Notes: generated by a model not told the origin, from the sequence alone. A stretch of DNA of 32,882 nt from Thermoplasmatota archaeon (GCA_023379385.1 JAMCUS010000004.1:1-32882), one strand, 5' to 3'. Counted from the first letter of the stretch, positions 22,707 to 32,125 are shown. Made by a program: numbers and translations.

Positions 22707-25301
22707 ATGAGTGAAACCGTATCAGCAGGCGATGCACCATATGACAGATCTGCGTTGCATATAAACGGAAAAAAGGATCTGATAAATTTACTGACCAGTG
22801 AAAATGAATCATTACGATTAACAGGCTGGGAATCTGTGGTAGAGGATGATCTAACCGATATAATTTATTTAAACGATTTAACTGCCATTAAAAAATTTTA
22901 TTTATCTCTGCTCAAAAGTAACAGGCACGACACATTAATAAAAGCATGGAATTTAGCTGATGTATTAATTGATCAGGAAGTTATCCATATAAACGAACTG
23001 AATGAATATACGGAATCTTACAAAATTTTTATTGAAGATAATGATATGTCAGAGAGATTGCGGGCATGGGGTGATATCTCTGAATATACCATACAGATCA
23101 TGATGAAATTGAAAATTTTTACAGAACATAATAAAAATATTCTGTTTGATATGATCAAAAATGAGGATGAAAATACAAGGAACCGTGCCTTAACTTTTAT
23201 ATCGGGTTTTGTAAATGCAGGTTTTATTACATCTGAAGATAAATCTTTTTTTATCAACCTGCTCAGAAATAATAATTTATACATGAGAAATGAGGCGTGG
23301 CAATTGTTCTCTGAAAATGAATATTTTATTCCCCATCACATAATTGAAAAGAATGAACTGAAGGATAATCTGAATTTTTTCACAGATCTATTAAAGTCTG
23401 ATGACTTTAAACTGAGATCGGATTGCTGGGAATTCACCTTACAAAGTTTATTGGAAATTGAGCTATTAGGTAGTGCAGAACTTGAAGAAATCAAAAAATT
23501 AAAGGAATATTATCTATCCATCCTTGCATATAAAGAGAATTATGAGGTAGCAGCAGACGGATGGTCTGCACTGGAAGATTTACTTGTTTCTGATATTATA
23601 ACTGAAAGTGATACCGTCTATTTTATGGATCTGCTCAGGCATCCTGATGAAACCATACGGTCTTATGCATGGTCATCATTTTCAAATATGTTCTCATTTG
23701 GAATTATAAGAGATAATGATACTGGCTCCCTTTTACCCTTTTTTTACGAATTGCTTAAAACAGCTGATATGGACTTACGGTTAGAATGCTGGAACCTTTT
23801 ATTGAAAATTATTGAGATAGAAGATCTGTATATTGATGAGAATGAATACACGAAGTATATACCTGATTTTATTGAACTGCTTAAAATAGATAATCCAGTA
23901 AACAGAGCACTGGCATGGTTGTATCTAACTGTTCTCATAGATTATGAAATAATTGACACGACTGAAGCATTGCCATACATAGAGGACTTTCTGGTACTGC
24001 TTAAGGAGGGTGAAAAAAAGATACAGATACATGCATGGGAACTCGTGGGTGATCTTATTGATTGTGACCTTTTGAAAATCGAAAATGTTCAACCGTATAA
24101 AAAGTACGCCATAAACTTATTGAAAAATGATAAATCGTTTACGGATGGTGATTACACACTGTTCATAACTGCATGGCATGTGGCGAATGACCTGTTTGAT
24201 CTGAAAGTATTGACAAAAACAGATGTTATTTCAAATGTAAAATATTATATAGATATTCTGAAACATGATGATAACTACATAAGAAATATGGGGTGGATTA
24301 ATGTTATCGAACTTATGGATGGTAAAATAATAACACCTGATGATATAAAGCCTTATAATAATCAATACATACAGCTTTTAGAAAGTTATAGAAATGATTA
24401 TTCAGAGGATTATTCGCCATGGAAGCAGCTACCAGATCTTATAAAGTACGACATAATTACAAAAAAGGATAAGGAGCATTTTCTTGATATGCTTGTGGAT
24501 ATAAACCTGTATGTTATGCACAATGCATGGACCAATATTTTTACACTGCTAGATACCGGTATAATCACAAGGGTTGACAGACACTTTATCATTTCTCTAC
24601 TTAACAGTAAAAGAAATAGAGTAGCAATAAGGATATGGACCAATGTTATTGATCTCATCAAGTATAAAATAATCACAGGTGCGGAAAAGGAATACATCAT
24701 AGAACTGCTCAGATCAGAGGTAATGACTAACCGGTTATATGCATGGTTATACGCCAGCACATTTGTTTCCAGCAACATCATAAAGCAAAATGATCTGAAG
24801 CCACTAACAGGTCAACTGATAAGTGCATTAAAAATAGATAACCTGGCTATGCGAAAAATATTCTGGGATATATCCATCAAATACATGAATGAGAAGCTTG
24901 TTAAGAAAGAGGATCTGGTTGACAGGGTTGACTCTTACATTGACATATTGCAGGCGGATAATCTTAAGGTTCGATACATTGGATGGGCATATTTAAAAAC
25001 TTTAATCGCACATAATATAGTGGAAAAAGGAATCATTATTAAATACATTACCTATCTGAAGGATCTGCTTAAAAAAGAAAATTACGGTGTTATCATAAGA
25101 TACGATAACCCAAACATTGATAACGTAAATTTATGGGTAGGTTCGTGGAATATAGTGGAAAATTTCATCAAAAAACATTATCTGGATAACGAGGTTGCAT
25201 CCGATCTGCTGAATAAAAACCTCAATGAACTGAATAATGAGATGGATAAAGCAATGATAGAGGAGCTCAAGAAGATATCCGGGATCATGAATGGTAGCTG
25301 A
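22707..25301 (+). CDS. Large alpha-solenoid of about 20 Trp-containing HEAT-like repeats, function unknown
   Basis: An 864-residue acidic protein made almost wholly of repeats of 36-46 residues. Each unit has a helix ending in a 'LL+xD' pattern, a turn, then 'R-x-x-A/G-W' opening a second helix, a 'LI-x-x-x-I-I' stretch and an acidic 'xxxD/E' linker. Examples: 'LRHPDETIRSYAWSSFSNMF', 'LKIDNPVNRALAWLYLTVLI', 'LKHDDNYIRNMGWINVIELM'. I count about 20 units from residue 23 to 840, most with the Trp. There is no signal peptide, membrane helix or enzyme motif. The layout resembles HEAT/ARM scaffolds that bind proteins or nucleic acids, but I do not recognise the family. ATG 22707 has a Shine-Dalgarno, GAGGT, 8 bases upstream. 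The next gene converges and ends 18 bases downstream. Confidence 0.8.
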   Translation: MSETVSAGDAPYDRSALHINGKKDLINLLTSENESLRLTGWESVVEDDLTDIIYLNDLTAIKKFYLSLLKSNRHDTLIKAWNLADVLIDQEVIHINELNEYTESYKIFIEDNDMSERLRAWGDISEYTIQIMMKLKIFTEHNKNILFDMIKNEDENTRNRALTFISGFVNAGFITSEDKSFFINLLRNNNLYMRNEAWQLFSENEYFIPHHIIEKNELKDNLNFFTDLLKSDDFKLRSDCWEFTLQSLLEIELLGSAELEEIKKLKEYYLSILAYKENYEVAADGWSALEDLLVSDIITESDTVYFMDLLRHPDETIRSYAWSSFSNMFSFGIIRDNDTGSLLPFFYELLKTADMDLRLECWNLLLKIIEIEDLYIDENEYTKYIPDFIELLKIDNPVNRALAWLYLTVLIDYEIIDTTEALPYIEDFLVLLKEGEKKIQIHAWELVGDLIDCDLLKIENVQPYKKYAINLLKNDKSFTDGDYTLFITAWHVANDLFDLKVLTKTDVISNVKYYIDILKHDDNYIRNMGWINVIELMDGKIITPDDIKPYNNQYIQLLESYRNDYSEDYSPWKQLPDLIKYDIITKKDKEHFLDMLVDINLYVMHNAWTNIFTLLDTGIITRVDRHFIISLLNSKRNRVAIRIWTNVIDLIKYKIITGAEKEYIIELLRSEVMTNRLYAWLYASTFVSSNIIKQNDLKPLTGQLISALKIDNLAMRKIFWDISIKYMNEKLVKKEDLVDRVDSYIDILQADNLKVRYIGWAYLKTLIAHNIVEKGIIIKYITYLKDLLKKENYGVIIRYDNPNIDNVNLWVGSWNIVENFIKKHYLDNEVASDLLNKNLNELNNEMDKAMIEELKKISGIMNGS

Positions 25302-25318
25302 GCACCCAACCATTTTCA

Positions 25319-25960
25319 TCATGAATATTTTATTTTTGTTACACAGTGATTATTCTCTTTGCCTGTACCACTTATAATCCTGAATCTACCATCTCCAAAA
25401 TATCTGTTTATAAGCTCCTTTTCAAAAATATGACAGATGATTTCCGGTCTTTTTTTAGCTACCTGCCTCAGAATGCAGTTCTTCCTTGTTATTGTAATTT
25501 CGTGATTTTTATTATCTATTGAACCCTCCGCATAAAATCCTATATCGTTGAGATATCCAACAACCTCATTCATCATTATCTCTTTATCTTCATTGTGTAT
25601 ATCTTTATTGGCAGTTATTGTACTGACAATCTCTTTTATGTAATGCTTGAGAGACTCAATTCCCTCATTCTTTATTATAGCCGAGATCATGGCATCAAAC
25701 AGCATTTCGTATCTTTTAGGAAAGAGATCATAACCTGCATCTGTCAAAACATAATATTTTTTAGGTCTGCCTACAGGACTAGGTCTGTTATATGAAGTGA
25801 CAAATCCATCATTCTCCAGTTTATCTAAATGCGATCTCATGGCTGTCTGATTTATTTTTAATTTTCTGGTTAAATCCACTATTGAACTATCACCGTCTAA
25901 AAGTATACGCATAATCCTTCCCTTTGTATCACCCAGCAGTATCTCCAATCCATTCTTCAT
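25319..25960 (-). CDS. SufR-like winged-helix regulator with C-terminal Cys residues
   Basis: A 213-residue regulator. Residues about 5-75 form a winged helix: 'RIMRILLDGDSSIVDLTRKL', recognition helix 'NQTAMRSHLDKLENDGFV' and wing 'GRPKKYYVLTDAG'. The C-terminal domain has C162 ('RKNCILRQVAKKRPEI'), C176 and C206, arranged as in SufR/COG2345 proteins, which bind an Fe-S cluster and repress the suf operon when the cluster is present. The gene is divergent from sufCBDSU with about 110 bases between the starts, the classic arrangement. ATG 25960 is preferred over 25972 because a TATA box is centred 28 bases upstream of it. Cluster binding is inferred, not shown. Confidence 0.83.
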   Translation of the reverse strand: MKNGLEILLGDTKGRIMRILLDGDSSIVDLTRKLKINQTAMRSHLDKLENDGFVTSYNRPSPVGRPKKYYVLTDAGYDLFPKRYEMLFDAMISAIIKNEGIESLKHYIKEIVSTITANKDIHNEDKEIMMNEVVGYLNDIGFYAEGSIDNKNHEITITRKNCILRQVAKKRPEIICHIFEKELINRYFGDGRFRIISGTGKENNHCVTKIKYS

Positions 25961-25983
25961 CAACAATAACAACGTATTTTAAC

Positions 25984-25994
25984 TATATATATTT
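25984..25994 (-). promoter_or_regulatory. TATA box of the sufR-like gene in the divergent suf promoter region
   Basis: On the minus strand the run ATATATATAG is centred at about 25988, 28 bases before ATG 25960. The same 110-base region must hold the sufC promoter (TATTAAATAC near 26036-26045) and any SufR operator. Confidence 0.5.
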
Positions 25995-26071
25995 TATCTA
26001 TTTAAACACATTAAACAGAAAAAACATGTAAAAAATATTAAATACTCTATTTTGTTATTAAAATAACGAGG

Positions 26072-26833
26072 ATGGTAAAAATGGATGACAATGACCTTAA
26101 ATTTGCTGTAAATAATCTGAAGGTATGCATTGATAACCATACAATTCTGAATGGTATTGATCTGATGGTAAATAAAGGGGAGCTGCACATAATCATGGGG
26201 CCAAATGGTTCTGGAAAGAGCACTCTTGCCAACAGTATCATGGGTGATTCCAGATACAGAATAGAGGATGGAACTATACGTATTGATGATGTTGAACTTA
26301 ACAATATCAGTGTGGATGAAAGGGCCAGAAAAGGCATATTCCTTGCGTTTCAATATCCTGTAGAGATACCCGGTGTTAGCCTGAGTAAATTTATATGGTC
26401 TGCACAGTCCTCACTTGGGAAAAATACAACCCTGAAGGAATTTCAGGTTATGCTTGAGAACGGTATGAAGATGGTGGCTTTAGACAGCAGTTTTTCCAAA
26501 AGATCATTGAATGAAGGGTTATCAGGTGGGGAAAAGAAGAGATCCGAAATGCTTCAGGCTTATATGCTGAAACCCAGACTTATTATACTGGATGAAATCG
26601 ATTCCGGGCTTGATGTAGATGCATTAAGGCAGGTATCAGATATGATAAATCATCTTTTGAAAAATAACAGCGCTGTTATTTTAATAACGCATTACCAGAG
26701 AATTATTGAAAACCTTACCCCACCATACAGGGTGCATATACTTGTAAACGGAAAAATTGTGCAGAGCGGTGGTTACGAACTTGTCAAGAAAATTGAGGCA
26801 GACGGCTATGAGAGTTTTAAAGAGGTGAACTGA
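26072..26833 (+). CDS. sufC: Fe-S assembly ATPase SufC
   Basis: A 253-residue ABC-type ATPase, the soluble motor of the SufBCD scaffold. Walker A is 'GPNGSGKST' (43-51), the signature is 'LSGGEKKR' (near 150), Walker B is 'LIILDEIDSGLD' and the H-loop is 'LITH'. Length and text match SufC, not a transporter subunit. The start is either ATG 26072 (leaderless spacing from a weak TATA) or ATG 26081, which has GAGG about nine bases upstream. It leads the suf operon; only one base separates its stop from the TTG start of sufB, whose Shine-Dalgarno lies inside the sufC 3' end. Confidence 0.95.
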   Translation: MVKMDDNDLKFAVNNLKVCIDNHTILNGIDLMVNKGELHIIMGPNGSGKSTLANSIMGDSRYRIEDGTIRIDDVELNNISVDERARKGIFLAFQYPVEIPGVSLSKFIWSAQSSLGKNTTLKEFQVMLENGMKMVALDSSFSKRSLNEGLSGGEKKRSEMLQAYMLKPRLIILDEIDSGLDVDALRQVSDMINHLLKNNSAVILITHYQRIIENLTPPYRVHILVNGKIVQSGGYELVKKIEADGYESFKEVN

Positions 26834-26834
26834 A

Positions 26835-28220
26835 TTGATAGAGGAGATGGATACCAGCTTCAAAACTGTTGAAAAATATGCATATAGCTCCGGTAGAGGG
26901 TTATCAAAAAAATTGATAGAAGAGATAAGCAGAATGAAAAAGGAACCTGAATGGATGCTAAAATTCAGATTGCGTTCCTATGAGATCTTTTTATCAAAGC
27001 CAATGCCTGCATGGGGACCTGATCTGAGCAAGCTGAATTTTGATGATATAATTTATTACATAAAACCTGATGAATACAAAGCCAGTAACTGGAATGACGT
27101 TCCAACTGAAATAAAGGATACCTTTGAAAAACTTGGCATACCTGAAATAGAACGTAAATATCTGGCTGGTAGCATAGCCCAGTATGAATCTGAAGGGGTA
27201 TACGCAAAATTAAAAAAAGAATGGGAGGATAAAGGGATCATATTCATGGATATGGATTCTGCCCTGCAACAGTATCCAGATATTATAAAAGAATATTTTA
27301 TGAAATGCGTTCCAAATACAGATAACAAATTCAGTGCATTGCATGGTGCTGTATGGAGTGGCGGTAGCTTTGCCTATATACCTGCTGGTGTTAAGATGGA
27401 TATGCCTCTGCAGACCTATTTCAGAATGAATGCCAATAATGAAGGACAGTTTGAGCATACACTGATAATTGCCGAACCAGATTCCTCAGTACATTATATA
27501 GAGGGTTGTACCGCTCCAGTATATACTACCAATTCACTGCACAGTGCGGTTGTAGAGATTTATGTAAAGGAGAATGCGAAGGCAAGGTATACCACTGTTC
27601 AGAACTGGAGCAATAACGTTTATAACCTGAATACCAAAAGGGCGTGGGTTGAGAGAAACGGCAAGATGGAGTGGGTAGGTGGCAGCCTGGGGTCCTACAT
27701 TACAATGTTGTATCCCTCATCTGTTCTCAGGGGTGAATATGCAACAGCATCACATCTCAATATTGCGTTTGGTAAGGGTAATACATGGAAGGACGGTGGT
27801 GCCAAGGTCATACACAACGCTCCGTACACCTCATCAAAGGTTATAGCGAAAAGCATAAGCATGGGTGGTGGTACCTCTGTTTACAGAGGCCTCATAAGAA
27901 TAAATAAGGGTGCATATATGGCCAAATCACATGTCCAGTGTGATGCTCTCATAATGGATGAAAAGTCAAGATCGGATACATATCCGCACAATGAAATATA
28001 TGAACCTACGGCCACTCTCAGCCATGAGGCAAGTGTGGGAAAGATCAGTGAAGAGCAGATCTATTACCTCACCTCAAGAGGATTGAGGGAGGAGGAGGCG
28101 AAATCCATGATTGTACTGGGATTTCTGGATGATGTTATGCGGGAGATACCATTTGAGTTTTCCATTGAGCTGAACAGGCTTATAAAACTTGAGATGTCAA
28201 AAATGGGTGCGGTGGGGTAA
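26835..28220 (+). CDS. sufB: Fe-S cluster scaffold protein SufB
   Basis: A 461-residue scaffold on which Fe-S clusters are built with SufC and SufD. Family text is clear: 'FSALHGAVWSGGSFAYIPAGV', 'EGCTAPVYTTNSLHSAVVEI', 'GGTSVYRGLIRI', 'SHVQCDALIMDEKSRSDTYP' (with the conserved Cys near residue 375) and 'LTSRGLREEEA'. The start is read as TTG because a strong Shine-Dalgarno, GAGGTGA (26822-26828), lies six bases before it. The ATG at 26847 has GAGGAG directly abutting it, which is too close. The stop TAA touches the sufD ATG. Confidence 0.95.
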   Translation: MIEEMDTSFKTVEKYAYSSGRGLSKKLIEEISRMKKEPEWMLKFRLRSYEIFLSKPMPAWGPDLSKLNFDDIIYYIKPDEYKASNWNDVPTEIKDTFEKLGIPEIERKYLAGSIAQYESEGVYAKLKKEWEDKGIIFMDMDSALQQYPDIIKEYFMKCVPNTDNKFSALHGAVWSGGSFAYIPAGVKMDMPLQTYFRMNANNEGQFEHTLIIAEPDSSVHYIEGCTAPVYTTNSLHSAVVEIYVKENAKARYTTVQNWSNNVYNLNTKRAWVERNGKMEWVGGSLGSYITMLYPSSVLRGEYATASHLNIAFGKGNTWKDGGAKVIHNAPYTSSKVIAKSISMGGGTSVYRGLIRINKGAYMAKSHVQCDALIMDEKSRSDTYPHNEIYEPTATLSHEASVGKISEEQIYYLTSRGLREEEAKSMIVLGFLDDVMREIPFEFSIELNRLIKLEMSKMGAVG

Positions 28221-29411
28221 ATGATATCTGAAAAGCTACCAGGCTCTGATGTTGTTATTGATCATCTTAAAGCAGTGGTTAAAGCGGGATGGAAAGAACT
28301 GGCGGATTCCCCGACCTCAAAAAGATACACCAGGCATATAGCATATCCGGATAAAGAAGGCAAATTTGATAATTCCATAAGTATTAAGCAATCCACCGTA
28401 TATCCTACAACAGATACTTACTGCAGTTACGTTATAGGATCTGGTAAGATCATCATAGATAACGGTATCAGCACGATTATGCCAGTAGCTGAGGCGATGA
28501 AAAAAAATCTCTATGATTCACCATACCCTGATGAGGAATCTGTGGAGACTGCTATGAACAGAATCTATCTATCTGACGGTGTATTTATAAATATTGATAA
28601 AAATGCAGAGATTAAAGAACCTGTTGAAATAATAGGGTATGCAGATCCAGGCGAGGCCGTAACCTCTGGAAGGCATTTGATAAATGTGAATGAAAATGGA
28701 CATGTCAACATAACCTGTAAATTGGTCAATAATGGAATCGGACTGTTATCCAATATAATTGACGTCCATTTATACAGGGATGCAGTCCTCAATCTGTCCA
28801 TAATATATGAAGGGTCTGAAAGAAGCAGGGATGTTATTCTAATCAGAATTGTGGCTGAAGATGGCTCTACGATAAATCTATTTAACGGTATTAAAAGAAG
28901 CTTCAGGGTGCACAGTAAAATTGATGCATCACTCATGAACGGGGCCTCCATATCATACGGTAACATGCTCATAAATGATGTGGATAGTGAATCCGAACTT
29001 ATTGCTGACATTGCCCATAAAGGACATGACAGCAAAAGTGAAACCACAATGAAATCCGTAACAGGAGCCAGCTCCATAACCGTTTTAAGGGGGAATATAG
29101 AAATAGAGAGATCTGCTGTGAGATCCGTAGCGGATTTAAAGGATCAATCCCTTCTGTTATCTGATAATGCCATAGCCAACGCCTTACCAACTCTGTCTAT
29201 AAAGACCAGTGAGGTAAAGGCAAAACATAAGGCGGCAGTTGAAAAAATAGACAATAATAAACTCTTCTATATGAATTCAAGAGGCATTGACAATACCCTC
29301 GCTTATGAACTTTTCAAAGAGGCGTTTATATATGATCTTGTCAATATGATAAAGGATGCAGGTACGAAAAAGTATATAGAAGATAAATGGTATAGATATG
29401 CAGGTCATTGA
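28221..29411 (+). CDS. sufD: Fe-S cluster assembly protein SufD
   Basis: A 396-residue partner of SufB, sharing its C-terminal beta-helix core but with a divergent N-terminus. SufD-like text includes 'VFINIDKNAEIKEPVEII', 'HKGHDSKSETTMKSV', 'LRGNIEIERSAV' and 'LLLSDNAIANALPTLSIKT' before 'KAKHKAAVEKID' (the conserved His of the SufB-SufD interface). It begins directly at the sufB stop. The conserved 'YMNSRGI' stretch near the C-terminus is typical of the family. Confidence 0.93.
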   Translation: MISEKLPGSDVVIDHLKAVVKAGWKELADSPTSKRYTRHIAYPDKEGKFDNSISIKQSTVYPTTDTYCSYVIGSGKIIIDNGISTIMPVAEAMKKNLYDSPYPDEESVETAMNRIYLSDGVFINIDKNAEIKEPVEIIGYADPGEAVTSGRHLINVNENGHVNITCKLVNNGIGLLSNIIDVHLYRDAVLNLSIIYEGSERSRDVILIRIVAEDGSTINLFNGIKRSFRVHSKIDASLMNGASISYGNMLINDVDSESELIADIAHKGHDSKSETTMKSVTGASSITVLRGNIEIERSAVRSVADLKDQSLLLSDNAIANALPTLSIKTSEVKAKHKAAVEKIDNNKLFYMNSRGIDNTLAYELFKEAFIYDLVNMIKDAGTKKYIEDKWYRYAGH

Positions 29412-29422
29412 GGTATATGTTT

Positions 29423-30643
29423 ATGTCTGATATCTGGGAATCTATAAGAAACGATTTTCCAATTCTGAACAGAAGGTTTAATGGAAACAGATTGATCTAT
29501 CTGGATAATGCAGCCACAACCCAGATTCCTGAATATGTATTGGATGGCCTGATGGAATTCTACAAAAACAGCAATGCCAACGTGCACAGAGGAGTATACG
29601 CCTTGAGTGAAGAGGCAACAGACAGGTATGAAAAAGCACGTGAAACAGTAAGGTCATTTATAGGTGCCAACAGGCCAGAGGAGATTCTGTTCGTCAGGGG
29701 GTCTACAGAGGGTCTCAATCTGATCGCCTCCTCTCTAGGGAAGTATCTCTTTAACGGTAAAAAAGGAGGTATAATTACAACGATAATGGAGCATCATTCC
29801 AACATCGTTCCGTGGCAGTTTCTTCAGGAGAGTGGTGCAGAACTTATATTTGCAGATATACATGACGACGGTACGCTAGATTATTCGTTTCTAGATATGA
29901 TTGATGAAAATACAAAAATTGTAACAGTAACCGGCACATCCAATGTACTTGGCGTAATACCTGATATAAAAAAAATAGCAAGAAAGGTGCATGATGCAGG
30001 TGCATATCTGGTTGTGGATGGAGCACAGCTTGTACCTCATAAGGAGGTAAATGTTAATGACCTAGAGTGTGATTTTCTTGTATTTTCGGGTCATAAAATG
30101 GTTGCTCCAACAGGTATAGGCGTTGTGTGGGGAAAATACGATCTTCTTGAGAAAATACCGCCCTACATGGGTGGTGGGGATATGATAAAGGAGGTGCATA
30201 AATATAACGCTACATGGAATGATCTACCCCAGAAATTTGAGGCAGGCACTACCAATATAGCAGGTGCGATTGCTTTAGAGAAGGCAATTCAATATTTGAA
30301 GAAAATCGGTATGAATAAAATAGAGGAGAGGGAACATACTCTCACAAAAATGGGTATGGAGATCTTTGATAGAATGAAAAACGTGACGTTGTACGGACCA
30401 CATGAAAACAGAGCCTCTCTTTTTTCATTCAATATAGGCAGGGCACATGCACATGACGTAGCCTCTATTTTTGATAGCCTGGGCATCGCTATAAGAGCAG
30501 GGCATCACTGTGCACAGCCATTGATGGAACGGTACAATGTCACAGCAATGGCAAGGGCAAGTCTCTATTTTTATAACAGTGAAGAGGATGTTGCAATGAT
30601 TGAGAAAGGTATTGAGAAGGTTAAACAGGTGTTCAGAACATGA
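29423..30643 (+). CDS. sufS: Cysteine desulfurase SufS
   Basis: A 406-residue PLP enzyme that removes sulfur from cysteine as a persulfide for Fe-S building and tRNA thiolation. 'YLDNAATTQIP' (26-36), the PLP-contacting H124 in 'MEHHSN', PLP lysine K225 in 'FSGHKMVAPTG' and active-site C363 in 'RAGHHCAQP' are all present, and the last motif marks the SufS (group II) type. ATG 29423 is preferred: GAGGTA (29410-29415) lies seven bases before it, while ATG 29417 and TTG 29408 are too close. Its 3' end overlaps the sufU start by four bases (ATGA). Confidence 0.95.
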   Translation: MSDIWESIRNDFPILNRRFNGNRLIYLDNAATTQIPEYVLDGLMEFYKNSNANVHRGVYALSEEATDRYEKARETVRSFIGANRPEEILFVRGSTEGLNLIASSLGKYLFNGKKGGIITTIMEHHSNIVPWQFLQESGAELIFADIHDDGTLDYSFLDMIDENTKIVTVTGTSNVLGVIPDIKKIARKVHDAGAYLVVDGAQLVPHKEVNVNDLECDFLVFSGHKMVAPTGIGVVWGKYDLLEKIPPYMGGGDMIKEVHKYNATWNDLPQKFEAGTTNIAGAIALEKAIQYLKKIGMNKIEEREHTLTKMGMEIFDRMKNVTLYGPHENRASLFSFNIGRAHAHDVASIFDSLGIAIRAGHHCAQPLMERYNVTAMARASLYFYNSEEDVAMIEKGIEKVKQVFRT

Positions 30644-31017
30644 GTTTTGACGAACTTTATTCGGAAATTTTTATGGAGATATATGACCATCCACACAATT
30701 TTGGAACAATTGAGTCAGCAGATCTGAAATCTGAGGATTCAAATCCATTATGCGGTGATAAAATAAATATATATATTAAAATTGATGAAAACAGGCGAAT
30801 AACTGATGTCAAGTTCACAGGCAAAGGGTGTGCTATAAGCATGGTATCGGCCTCCATGCTGACAGACAAAATCAAAGGTATGCGAATAGAGGAGGTTCTT
30901 GCTATAAAACCGGAAGAGGTTATAGAGCTGCTCAAGGTCCCTGTCGGATCCACTAGGGTAAAATGTGCACTGTTGCCGTTAGCAGTAATAAGAAAAGCAA
31001 CCGGGATCAATCCCTAA
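30640..31017 (+). CDS. sufU: Fe-S assembly/sulfur acceptor protein SufU (IscU-like)
   Basis: A 125-residue NifU-N-type protein. The conserved ligands are C38 and D40 ('PLCGD'), C64 ('GKGCAIS') and C109 ('VKCALLPL'). With SufS it takes persulfide sulfur, and in Gram-positive bacteria it is a zinc-dependent sulfur acceptor. It overlaps sufS by four bases, so translation is coupled. No SufE is present, consistent with SufU filling that place. Its last 11 bases overlap the end of the convergent TrpRS gene. Confidence 0.93.
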   Translation: MSFDELYSEIFMEIYDHPHNFGTIESADLKSEDSNPLCGDKINIYIKIDENRRITDVKFTGKGCAISMVSASMLTDKIKGMRIEEVLAIKPEEVIELLKVPVGSTRVKCALLPLAVIRKATGINP

Positions 31018-32125
31018 CAAGAACCCTGTCAACCTCTTTTTTTGCAATTTCCCTTTTTTTTCTGTGATCGTTGAGGTATGTCTGTACCCTTTTAATGAGA
31101 TCATTTTTGCAATCCCCGCATAACAGCGAACCTTTTTTGCAAATTTCTTCTCTATCAGCAAGTAACCTGTCATCCGGTTCAAATATATACTGATACATGT
31201 AGAAGACAGGGCAGATATACGGGTCCGCCCCCAGCCTGCGCTGCTCAGCAACCGTTGCCCTACCTCCTGTAAATGCATTTTTAATCTTTTTTTCTATGGT
31301 TTTGTCATTGTCTGTAGTGTATATAACAGATGAGGGATCTGAAGAGGACATTTTCCCCTCTGAGGTGAGGCCAGGAAGCATTTTGTTGTGTATTATAGCT
31401 GGTTTATAAAATCCAAGAGAGGGTGCCACATCCCTTGTTACCCTGAAATGGGGATCCTGATCTATACCGCATGGTATAAGGCATGGGATATTCCTTTTCT
31501 GCAAGACAGATGGCAGAAAGGCAAGTACAGATTGAAGTGATGTATAAAAGATCTTTCCTATGTTATCCTCATTTTTAAATCCAAAAACAGCTTTTGCGGT
31601 GGAGAAATTTATTTTTTTTGATACTTTCAGCGCAATGGGGTACAGTGATTTTATATTAACGGTATCAACATACACATGGACCTTATCTATATCAAATCCT
31701 ATTGCCAGCAGATCCAGAAGATTATCATACGCAAGAGTTCTGTAATGCTCAAGATCATTGCCTTCCTTCAGCAGGTATTTTTCATCATCTGTAAACTGAA
31801 AATATAGTTCCGCATTGCCTTTTTTCTGCAGATAGGACGCAAAGATCCATGGAAGAAGATGGCCTAAATGAACATCACCTGATGGCCCCCTGCCTGTATA
31901 TATAAAAAATTTTTCACCTGCGTCATATTTATCCAGTAACCAGTCAAGATCCCTATAGCTATAGAATATACCCCTTGCAAGAAACGGATGCAGTTCTCCA
32001 AACGATTTTTTTAATCTATCACGCATCGCCTGATCTATAATTGTTGTTCCGAATTTTTTGGTGAGTTTTTCATAATCTATCTTTCCCTTTACCTCCCATG
32101 GAGTTACTATCATCTCTTCCTGCAT
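31007..32125 (-). CDS. trpS: Tryptophan-tRNA ligase
   Basis: A 372-residue class I synthetase of the archaeal/eukaryotic type. After the N-terminal 'VTPWEVKG' comes 'YTGRGPSGDVHLGHLLPW' with the HIGH-like motif HLGH (86-89); the KMSKS-like loop is KMSSS (258-262); 'IDQDPHFRVTRD' (221-232) recognises tryptophan/ATP. The C-terminal anticodon-binding part includes 'GGRATVAEQRRLGADP' and a Cys pair in 'LLCGDC'. The long open frame upstream (to 32479) is AT-rich non-coding sequence overlapping the protease gene. ATG 32125, or 32113 with GGAAGAG just before it, is the real start. The 3' end converges on sufU with an 11-base overlap. Confidence 0.93.
   Translation of the reverse strand: MQEEMIVTPWEVKGKIDYEKLTKKFGTTIIDQAMRDRLKKSFGELHPFLARGIFYSYRDLDWLLDKYDAGEKFFIYTGRGPSGDVHLGHLLPWIFASYLQKKGNAELYFQFTDDEKYLLKEGNDLEHYRTLAYDNLLDLLAIGFDIDKVHVYVDTVNIKSLYPIALKVSKKINFSTAKAVFGFKNEDNIGKIFYTSLQSVLAFLPSVLQKRNIPCLIPCGIDQDPHFRVTRDVAPSLGFYKPAIIHNKMLPGLTSEGKMSSSDPSSVIYTTDNDKTIEKKIKNAFTGGRATVAEQRRLGADPYICPVFYMYQYIFEPDDRLLADREEICKKGSLLCGDCKNDLIKRVQTYLNDHRKKREIAKKEVDRVLVRD

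Noticed and set aside
28565-29077. 170-codon open frame antisense to sufD
   Set aside because: It is a shadow frame of a conserved operon gene with no independent start signal.
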